Position numbers and translations under genes: made by a program. A stretch of 64,000 bases of DNA from Halisarca cf. caerulea. Its lineage: Eukaryota; Porifera; Demospongiae; Chondrillida; Halisarcidae. Positions within the stretch are counted from its first letter, which is position 1; each line of letters opens with the position of its first letter. The notes below the pieces were generated by a model, which saw only the letters and a list, made by a program, of their open reading frames with translations, ran no database searches and had not been told where the DNA came from. The stretch lies in contig CAUJGJ010000397.1 of NCBI GenBank assembly GCA_963170055.1, forward strand, positions 10,601,801 through 10,665,800, given 5' to 3'. Shown piece by piece: positions 57,060 to 64,000 of this stretch.

Positions 57060-57500
57060 TCAATCGATATATGCATACATCACTCGATGTATGCATAGAT
57101 CACTCGATGTATGCATAGATCACTCGATGTATGCATAGATCACTCGATGTATGCATAGATCACTCGATGTATGCATAGATCACTCGATGTATGCATAGAT
57201 CACTCGATGTATGCATAGATCACTCGATGTATGCATAGATCACTCGATGTATGCATAGATCACTCGATGTATGCATAGATCACTCGATGTATGCATAGAT
57301 CACTCGATGTATGCATAGATCACTCGATGTATGCATAGATCACTCGATGTATGCATAGATCACTCGATGTATGCATAGATCACTCGATGTATGCATAGAT
57401 CACTCGATGTATGCATAGATCACTCGATGTATGCATAGATCACTCGATGTATGCATAGATCACTCGATGTATGCATAGATCACTCGATGTATGCATAGAT
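57060..57500 (+). repeat. 20-bp tandem array, left
   Basis: About 21 near-identical units CACTCGATGTATGCATAGAT, degenerating toward the element's tip into variants such as CATGATGTATGTATATAT. Confidence 0.97.
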
Positions 57501-57619
57501 CATATATTCTCCAAGCATTTCTGTATTTGGTGACAGCTGTGACAGTCACATGATGAGAATGTGCTGATCACATGAATTGATTATGATGTAATGTCTTCTG
57601 ACATAAGCGTTACTAGCTG

Positions 57620-58698
57620 ATGACCACATGGTCTGTAAGTAAAATGGCTGATCAAACTGTGAATGATTTACAGCAGAGTATCAGCAATGCAGTTTCAACT
57701 GTGGTTGGCGAAGTTCTTTCACGAACACTACCAAATGCCAGTACCCAGTCTGATACAAGAGGGAACCCTCTCCCCTCCTCTTCCGCTTCCTCTTCAAGAA
57801 AACGTACCACTACTGGCAGTTTTATGCCATCAAAGTTTTTAAAAAAGAAAAGGCAGCCAACTCTCAAAGAAAAGATCAAAAAGGTGTGGACAAAAGATAT
57901 TATCTGTCTCCCTAATGAATATGAGAGTGAGAAGGAGGATATTGTAATACCTAGAGGAAGCAGGCGTATTGAATTAGCCAGACTTGGTCTGGTTGGCAAA
58001 GTGTCACTTTGTTCTTCCATGGACTTTGGGGAAGTACAGGAGGAAGTACGGTCAGTTTTCAAGGACAGCATGGGACACAAGCCATCATTTGCATTCAAGT
58101 TCCTTCAGCCTGTTGGAGGGGGCTGCAGATCTCTGTTTGATCCACAAACTAGTGCATCGTTTGCATGGTCTGCAAAGGATGTTGTTCAATCTGCTGGACG
58201 TGGGGCGATTTACATCTTGGCTAAAGATGATCTTGTCCTGCCAGAAAATGTCATCAGCCTATCCGAAGATGTTATCAATCTTGAGGAGACAAAAAGGTGA
58301 GGAGTAGCTATATGGCTGCAATCATCATACGTAAATGCATACATGACTAGTCATATGTTTTTGCACACTGGACTTTCACAGCACATCTAATCCTAATGTG
58401 AGCCAGTCCCTGTCTGATCACCGCCAGTCCACACCAACTGCCTCATCTCAACATCCAGAGACTGCCAATATGATGGATGATGACGAAGTTCAATGGCTTG
58501 GATACAGGTGATTTATATGATTGTAGCACTATGCTGGTATATTTTAATAGACATTTATCTTGCCTCTTTGGCAGTGGGTATTGTAACCTTGAGGTGCAAG
58601 ATTTGTCGGATTTCTCAGATGATCGATTGAGGAAAGAGCTATTCAGCAAGCCATTGGAAGAAGTCTGCAAGACATGGAGCAAATGTATGCCAGTATAA
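57620..58698 (+). CDS. Accessory gene of the long-TIR element; G2E3-N-terminus-like, unknown function
   Basis: Exons 57620-58296, 58382-58507 and 58575-58698 join in frame by GT-AG introns; a second start Met at 57644 is possible (MADQTVNDLQQSISNAV). About 308 residues. Ser/basic N-terminus (SSRKRTTTGSFMPSKF), then a compact domain: DIVIPRGSRRIELARLGLVG, SFAFKFLQPVGGGCRSLF, SFAWSAKDVVQSAGRGAIY. I recall similar segments ahead of HECT domains in G2E3-like proteins of fish and corals; no HECT domain follows here. No lesions. Likely carried by the element together with an integrase it has lost. Confidence 0.65.
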
Positions 58699-58757
58699 AG
58701 TTTATCAAATAATACATATTGCTCGTTGATAACACACAATATTAACAATTGTTATAA

Positions 58758-58988
58758 TTATTCTGTATAGTGCCAACACTCAAGAATCTGTGTCTGACTC
58801 TGAGATAAAGGGCAAGCTGCAAGAGCACAGAGATGTCGTACTATCCATGCCACATCTGTCTTGGAAAATCCTTTGGATAGTAGGAAATGTACCTCTTCCG
58901 AATCAATATCTATAGTAGGCCTTCCTGCCTGACTGGTATTTAAGGATTGTGCCATCACAACTGGAAGAACCTTGCAACTGTGCTTCAA
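58758..58988 (-). pseudogene. HTH fragment of an rve-type integrase
   Basis: The stretch GRPTIDIDSEEVHFLLSKGF then SKTDVAWIV resembles the GRP..I..E.L..LL..GF..IA N-terminal helix-turn-helix of eukaryotic rve integrases. Sequence after about 50 residues loses the pattern, and no catalytic core exists in the element. Probably what is left of the transposase after internal deletion. Confidence 0.5.
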
Positions 58989-59147
58989 GCAGACATTTTA
59001 TCAAAGATCATGTGGTCATCAGCTAGTAACACTTATGTCATTGCATTTTTCAGAAGACATTATATCATAAGCAATTCATGTGATCAGCACATTCTCATCA
59101 TGTGACTGTCACGGCTGTCACCAAATACAGAAATGCTTGGAGAATAT

Positions 59148-59395
59148 ATGATCTATGCATACATCGAGTGATCTATGCATACATCGAGTGATCTATGCAT
59201 ACATCGAGTGATCTATGCATACATCGAGTGATCTATGCATACATCGAGTGATCTATGCATACATCGAGTGATCTATGCATACATCGAGTGATCTATGCAT
59301 ACATCGAGTGATCTATGCATACATCGAGTGATCTATGCATACATCGAGTGATCTATGCATACATCGAGTGATCTATGCATACATCGAGTGATGTA
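59148..59395 (-). repeat. 20-bp tandem array, right (inverted)
   Basis: About 12 units ATCTATGCATACATCGAGTG, complement of the left array unit. Confidence 0.97.
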
Positions 59396-60927
59396 TGCAT
59401 ATATCGATTGATATATGTGTAGAGCATTTTGATATATGCATATATCTCTTTGATATATACATATATCATGTGATCTATGTATACATCGTTTGATCTATCA
59501 TATATCACTTTTTATCGAAATATTTTTACAAACGGCACCCCATATTTGACATGTTTGGCCAATATGTAGCCACTGAACTGGGGGCCATTGCCAACCCACA
59601 GATACAAGGGTGGGCGAAACTGCAAATACAGTCAATTCTCTTTGACTGTCAGATGCAGTTGTCAGGTGCCAGCTCATTTGTACCTGCAATGAGTGGCACC
59701 AATTCTCGCCCATTTGGTACCATGCACCAGTATGGAGGACACTCTTCGGCAACCTTCCCACCCTAGCCTACTTAGCCTCAGCAATTACCTCCAACACCTT
59801 CTGCACCCCTTCCTACCCAGCCAGAGAAATCTTCACATGGTGACTCACAAACATAGTTCTGTATTATCATGCACATGCAGTTATATATTATAATAATTCT
59901 TTCATGTCACAGTATTATACTTGCCTTTAGATGGTCATTTAGCCCAGTAATAATTGCAGCACAAATTTCAGGCACTATCTTGCCGATTGTCTGTGCAGGG
60001 ATGCGGTATAGATACTGCAAACTTTCATAAGTTTCACCTGGAGGATAAAACAGAAGCTATTATGTAATAATTATAATATAATTTTGCAATACGAATTAGG
60101 CTTACCAGTAGCAAAAAGCGCAAGGTAACTGCCAGTCTTTCAGCTGGTGATATGGCCTGCCTCATATTCGTATCTTGGTAGTTGATACTCGGTGCAACAA
60201 CACGCAAAAGCTCCTCGAAAGTCCCTGCATCCATACAAACGAAGTTTCTATAGCTGCTAACGTCACAAACGCGAAGCTCCTTCATAAGCTGATGGAATAC
60301 TCCTTGGGATTCTCGATTTAGAATCAACTCTCGTGTCCATTGAACCCTGTTCCTACGTCTTCTACGTCGTTTTCGTAGCAAAACGATTATAATAGCTGCA
60401 CAGGCAGCATCGTTTGCGTTGTCGGCCATCGCTCGCACCAAGTTCGCACCAGAAGCGGTTACGTCAACTTCGTGGCTTCACACAAAGTTGCCTCCGAAAA
60501 GTTGCCAGTATTTTTGGGAAATCAACTCGGAGACAACTAAGTTGAAGGCAACTAAGTTGCTCGAAAGTTGCCTCGTGTATGATGCGCTTAGGTTTTTTAT
60601 GCATGCATGCATCAATAATATTGTTATACACTTGTTACTCTTAATTTTGTGTTAACACAATGTACTAAGCATTCAATTAATTTACAACCACTCTTTACAA
60701 TTAACTTGTATGTTACATAACCACATCAAAAGATTATAATTATAATATAATATAATTACAACAATTATGTATTTTTCTGTATCTTGCAGCTGATCTCTTT
60801 TGGGAGCCTTGCCTCGTGCACATGAAGGTGGTCCAGATTCTTTGTTGCATGTGCTGGCTTCAAGCGTAGCGTCATCACCATTCTGCTGGGTTCTTCTGGG
60901 TCCCTTCCCCTTGCCTTGTGAAGGCGG

Positions 60928-61704
60928 TCAAGATGCTTTGCTGCATGTGCTTGCTTCAAATGTAGTATCATCACCATCTTGCTGGGTTTGTTTGGGTTCT
61001 TTGCCTTGTGGAAGTGGTATGGATTTCGTGCTGTTTGGAGTTGTTGAAGTGAGTTCATCATCGCAGTGTTGCTGGGATGTTGCCACTGCTTCAGGTTCTG
61101 TAGCACTCCACAGTGACTGAGGGTCACTTGATTCGACTTCTGTAACTTTTTCATTTTCCTCCTGCTGACAGCTAGATACATTGGAACTTTCTATCCCTCC
61201 ATCAATCTGCACTGTGGCTGGCGAGCCACCCCAAATCTTGCAGAGGTCAAAAAATAAAAGAACAACCCTGCCATGTCCACTCTTACGACCACAGTCTATT
61301 GCTAATCTATACTTCTGTCGAATGCCTACGAAAAGAATATAACAGATAGTGTTTATTTTTCACTCTAAGCCCGGCAGTACATATTGAAACACCAAGCAGG
61401 TGGCCATGGGTGAAGTAGACAAATGACAAACTCAGACAACACAAGTGCCACTATTGGCTTGGCTAACCTTTGAGCTTTGATGCAACCATAGCCTTTGTGA
61501 TGCTTTCAGGCTTGTGTGGGAAATCGCCAATGCTTCCCTCTTCAATCATGCTTTCGAGTTGAGCGGTAAATCGTTATCCTCATATTTGTTTCGTGTCGAC
61601 TCCCAGTCGACCCCCTCTGCAACATTCTCCAATTTATACTCGAGCGTAATATTCAAGAGAAGTTGCGCTTCGTCATCCGACCAGGAAAACTGCTCCTTCG
61701 CCAT
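60928..61704 (-). pseudogene. SANT-like accessory gene of Harbinger A, frameshifted
   Basis: ATG at 61704; exon 1 to about 61468, exon 2 from about 61327. Exon 1 starts MAKEQFSWSDDEAQLLLNI and has VDWESTRNKYED, then the frame must change to continue as RFTAQLESMIEEGSIGDF, so an indel near 61567 breaks it. Exon 2 has IRQKYRLAIDCGRKSGHGR and FFDLCKIWGGSP, typical of a trihelix-like family found with DNA transposons, followed by a Ser/Thr/Glu-rich tail to TGA at 60928. A degenerate direct repeat of about 90 bp (60835-61010) lies in and after the tail. Confidence 0.75.
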
Positions 61705-62063
61705 CGCTAGTCTCACTCAAAATCACAGGTTGAGTTATCAATTGCGCAGCTGGTCAGCGAAAATGCGCAGCTGTTAACAGCTTGAGGTGAATATCGATCA
61801 GGCGCCATTTTTTGGTGTTGTGACATGAAACGTATGCATGAGCAATCCTAGCCGTTATCTTGTAAACATGCAACAAATGTTGCGGATAATGATGCTTCCG
61901 GATCGTGGACTACTGGTATCGTACTCGTGTAAACGGAGCCTGATTTGAGTGCGTGAGGCACCAGCCCCCACGAGTTTTTAACTCAAATTACTTGTTTTAA
62001 TTCTTTCCTGTTTAGGAATTACAAACACAAAAGAGACAAATTGTGTATACATAGTACCACTAA

Positions 62064-62655
62064 TACCCCTTTCACATGGACCCTCTAATCTGGATTAAAT
62101 CCGGATCGAATCTGGAATAGAGCGTTCTATTGTCACATTCCAAATCCAATTCGAAACCACCTCTGGAGGTAGTTTTGATTCGGATTATACGTCATAAAAC
62201 CGCTTCAAAGACGGCGGAACGTGGTCGTACGTGGAGCAAAGACGAAATTTGAGGACTGATAGCTGCATGGAGTGACGAGGAGATACAGCACGAACTTAGC
62301 GATGCTTACAAAAATGAAGCAAAGATCGCCAATGAATTGTCAAAGGCGGGATATAGCAGAAGTTCGAAGCAATGCCGTGATAAAATCAAACAGTTTATAA
62401 CTGTTGAAAACGATCGCCGCACTGAACTTCTCTTTGTTGCATTTGACAGTGTTTCCTCCATTTATGAATCCAAAACAGTGCATAAACTTTGCTACTGTTT
62501 GTTTAACAAACAGTAACAAAACGCTGACTCTTCTCAGATGCCATTTTCATACACTTTGCGCAATCAACCCTCAATCCATGTGAATGCGCATATCCAGCTA
62601 ATCAGAATTATCCCCAATCTGCATTGAATCCAGATCATTCCATGTGAAAGGGGTA
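62064..62655. mobile_element. Harbinger-family MITE with a SANT gene fragment
   Basis: 592 bp, perfect termini TACCCCTTTCACATGGA, TAA duplication (62061-62063, 62656-62658). Subterminal ATCCGGAT/AATCTGGAT motifs are like those of Harbinger 2. The interior keeps a fragment of the SANT partner and no transposase. Confidence 0.92.
62205..62402 (+). pseudogene. SANT-domain remnant in the MITE
   Basis: RGRTWSKDEI, TGA stop, then LIAAWSDEEIQHELSDAY and SSKQCRDKIKQF: the trihelix-like domain of the Harbinger 1/2 partners, with an in-frame stop and no downstream region. Confidence 0.8.
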
Positions 62656-62812
62656 TAATTATGATAAGTTAAACTTGGCTCGCCAGGTATGGAACTTTTA
62701 TTGAAAAATGTTTTAATTTAAATATTGTAAATATTAATTATTGTTTAATATTAAATTAATTGTAATCATTATAAATATTAAATAAAATTATTACAATGAT
62801 TTAACCAAAATC

Positions 62813-63079
62813 AATAATTGAAGGGTCCAACGGAAGAAGTTGATAAGTCCATTTTTCAACAAGTCCTTTTTTCCTCGGTTTTACATTAGATTCATATGTA
62901 CTTTGCTAGGATATCAGACTGTTTTCAGTTTAATACCAATGAAGACTATATATATCTCATACACAATGTCAGAAGGCAAGAAACAACAAAGGGCATTTGT
63001 ATCTAAAATTAAATTGGGGAAAAGAAGGAATACGTGAAAATGGACTTATCAACTTCTTCCGTTGGACCCTTCAATTATT
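62813..63079. mobile_element. 267-bp MITE with perfect 43-bp inverted repeats
   Basis: AATAATTGAAGGGTCCAACG at the left and its complement at the right, continuing through GAAGTTGATAAGTCCATTTT, perfect for about 43 bp. The target duplication may be AATT or lie within the palindromic tip. Family unknown. Confidence 0.8.
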
Positions 63080-63188
63080 ATAATAATATATTCCACTTAC
63101 AACTGTTAATAATCATATAATAATTGTTTATAATAAAAATATAGTAAATGTGTATGCATGTGTTGTAAGTAGTATCAAAATGTTAATA

Positions 63189-64000
63189 CAGTGAAACCTC
63201 CATAATCCGGACACCCTTGGGACCATAGTGAAGTGTCCTGATTAGGGAGGTGTCCTTATTTCAGAGGTTCTTGAAAATCGATTCAACAAACATTGTACAA
63301 CATCATATAATATGGTATATGTCACAACACAACATAGTACTGTATGTTATTAAGACGGACTATTGTTCTGCAGTAGTTAAGAAGGCATCTAGAGTGCTCT
63401 GCTTTGATCTAGAAGCATAGGATATGTAACTCAAACGCGTAACTGAAGTAGTTAGATGGTTGACTTCTGTAGCCTCAGTAGTGAAACCTTTGTTATCAAG
63501 AAAAGAAGCAACGTCGGTTAGATGTTGGATAGCTTCTGTAAAAGACTTTATTCTTGGCTGGAGGATCACTGAAGAGTGAAATGCATACTCATCTGCATCG
63601 CTATCATCTTCATTGCTACCATCATTGTGATGCAATGCTTTAGGCCTGCCAATTTCATCAAGGAACGAAGCATCCCAACCTTCTTCATCAAAGTGCTGGC
63701 AAACTGGCAGCTGATCATCTGCTTGAATGAACTCATCAGCTGAGCAGCACTGAATACCATCCATCCTGCTGATCATGCCTTGCAATTCATCAGAATCAGC
63801 ATACAGTTCGTCTGCCTCAAAGTTAGCAAATGAATCATATTCAATGGAGCGAGACACAAGCTGTAACTCTGAATTAAGTATTCCAGCCTTTCTGAAACAT
63901 TTTGTATTGTGTCTTTGGACACGGCCTCCCATGCTTCTGTAATCCACCTCATAGCTTTAAGTACATCAACAGTCATCAAAATTTCATGAGCAGATGAGCA
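63189..64000 (-). mobile_element. 3' part of a pogo/Tigger-like transposon, cut by the window end
   Basis: Terminus CAGTGAAACCTCCATAATCC preceded by TA; the same CAGTGRAACC class as the MITEs at 11726, 12138, 12835 and 14580. Encodes the minus-strand transposase C-terminus. Confidence 0.85.
63360..63996 (-). pseudogene. Pogo/Tigger-like transposase C-terminal part, frameshifted
   Basis: Minus strand, entering from beyond the window. KAMRWITEAWEAVSKDTIQ is followed, one base out of frame near 63897, by CFRKAGILNSELQLVS, the W..V...TI.NCFRKAGI signature seen after the DDE domain of Tigger/jerky-type proteins. Then an acidic tail (EDDSDADEYAF) ending at 63360. A one-base deletion explains the shift. 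The catalytic part lies outside the window. Confidence 0.85.

Larger units (their letters stand above)
56927..59544. mobile_element. Long-TIR DNA transposon, IS3EU-like, with 20-bp subterminal arrays
   Basis: 2618 bp starting TATGGGGTGCCGTTTGT and ending with its exact complement; 6-bp target duplication TTTGAC (56921-56926, 59545-59550). Inverted termini run about 550-700 bp (left to about 57636, right from about 58999) and contain arrays of CACTCGATGTATGCATAGAT: about 21 units left, 12 right. Interior genes: a three-exon plus-strand gene (57620-58698) and a minus-strand HTH fragment (58988-58758). A 6-bp duplication, a TA..GGG start and a GRP..HTH fragment fit what I recall of IS3EU elements with rve integrases; the integrase core itself is missing, so this is an internally deleted copy. 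Confidence 0.85.
55193..59766 (+). pseudogene. MADF/SANT-like accessory gene of Harbinger B, split by an insertion
   Basis: Exons about 55193-55345, 55444-55628, 56696-56926 and, after the inserted element, 59551-59766. The N-terminal MADF-like domain reads WTDEKIEELITLYEARPF, then NRDARRKATTEISSALGV and ISKKWKSLRTIYTRERGK. Then an acidic linker, a basic GRGKASKKQR patch, and a BESS-like end (FGQYVATELGAIANP, LQIQSILFDCQMQL). Removing 56927-59544 and one TTTGAC copy joins LDAFD directly to MFGQY in frame. No ATG opens the first exon: the codon before the domain is ACG at 55184, where ATG may once have stood, or the start lies in an unseen exon. Confidence 0.83.
55739..60429 (-). pseudogene. 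HARBI1-like transposase of Harbinger B, interleaved with the MADF gene
   Basis: Exons: 60429 to about 60108, about 60040-59930, then 56568-55739. Motifs: Arg-rich start (RKRRRRRRNRVQW), GETYESLQYLYRIPAQTIG, GALDGKHIVIKPPPNSGS (Asp), VIVADDAFSLK (Asp) and VENAFGILANCF (Glu). Lesions: the exon 1-2 joint is one base short of the expected RFLATGE reading, and a TAA interrupts LYRKL-stop-DNGLKLP near 56285. Its last exon lies inside intron 2 of the plus-strand MADF gene, and MADF exon 3 lies inside this gene's long intron, so the two genes interdigitate on opposite strands. Confidence 0.85.
55022..60585. mobile_element. Harbinger B, nested in Harbinger A
   Basis: Inverted termini share CATACACGAGGCAACTTTC and continue RAGCAACT (left 55023 onward, right ending about 60581). 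The exact outer bases and the 3-bp duplication could not be settled. The AAGTTGC/GCAACTT motif recurs several times near both ends (55040-55145, 60485-60575). Its two genes overlap in span on opposite strands: MADF-like (+) and HARBI1-like (-). It is itself split by the 56927-59544 element. Confidence 0.85.
53525..61940. mobile_element. PIF/Harbinger transposon A, decayed, host of Harbinger B
   Basis: Termini GGCTACGTTTACACGAGTAC and the complement of GGCTCCGTTTACACGAGTAC; TGA duplication at 53522-53524 and 61941-61943. Own genes: transposase (+, 53735-54970) and SANT-like (-, 61704-60928), convergent. Harbinger B (about 55022-60585) sits between them. Removing B leaves about 2.9 kb. Confidence 0.9.
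53203..61994. mobile_element. Hairpin-ended element, copy split by Harbinger A
   Basis: Left part 53203-53524, right part 61941-61994. Same family as 46575-46930: starts AGGGGCTGGGCAGCCCCT, shares ATTGTTTTCATTTGGACTTC and the GCAATTGTTTTCAAAACAAT palindromes, ends CACGAGTTTTTAACTC AAATTACTTG. The break falls in AAG-TGA-TTTGAG of the terminal hairpin, where Harbinger A inserted and duplicated TGA. Confidence 0.85.

Noticed and set aside
55015..60592. A 3-bp target duplication for Harbinger B (CTA versus TTA)
   Set aside because: The two ends differ by several bases outside the shared CATACACGAGG, so any choice would be arbitrary.

Overview
The window is eukaryotic nuclear DNA from an animal with a compact, AT-rich genome that is crowded with transposable elements. 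Genes have short GT-AG introns (often 60-100 nt). I see no operons, ribosome binding sites, rRNA, tRNA or CRISPR. The element mix (OTU-bearing Helitron, many PIF/Harbinger copies, IS630-type, P-type, pogo-like and cysteine-cluster elements) resembles what I know from sponges and cnidarians. A demosponge is my best guess, but no single-copy host gene confirms it.

Layout. 1-5516: Helitron Rep/helicase with a C-terminal OTU domain, cut by the window start. 5517-7741: non-coding flank. 7742-15460 (minus): multi-exon P-loop ATPase gene whose 4-kb intron is packed with nested CAGTG-ended elements. 15673-18598: a Harbinger with a SANT-like gene and a decayed transposase. 20129-42503: a very large inverted duplication. 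Its arms (20129-22994 and 39298-42503) each hold a decayed copy of a cysteine-cluster gene pointing outward, and between them lie 71-bp repeat arrays in opposite orientation. This structure was later invaded by an IS630-type transposon (22995-30692, transposase plus a HIRAN-domain gene), by a Gypsy retrotransposon inside that HIRAN gene (25494-29792), and by two Harbingers sitting in the arrays (31438-34304 and 35790-38628). 44850-47380 (minus): multi-exon gene with a ParB/sulfiredoxin-like segment. 49530-52598: P-element (THAP9-like) transposase facing an intact unknown 337-codon gene. 53203-61994: a four-level nest: hairpin-ended element, Harbinger A, Harbinger B, and a long-TIR element with an IS3EU-like signature. 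62064-64000: a Harbinger MITE, a perfect-TIR MITE and the 3' part of a pogo/Tigger-like transposase.

How the parts work together. Most of the window is selfish DNA. Across Harbinger, IS630-type and P-type elements the same plan recurs: a transposase gene facing a second, accessory gene (SANT/Myb, MADF, HIRAN or unknown). Many insertions can be ordered exactly, because removing the inserted element and one target-site copy restores either an open reading frame or a repeat unit. Most transposases carry one or two nonsense changes or frameshifts; several of the stops are explained by C-to-T changes. The two Harbingers in the 71-bp arrays have intact genes and look recent.
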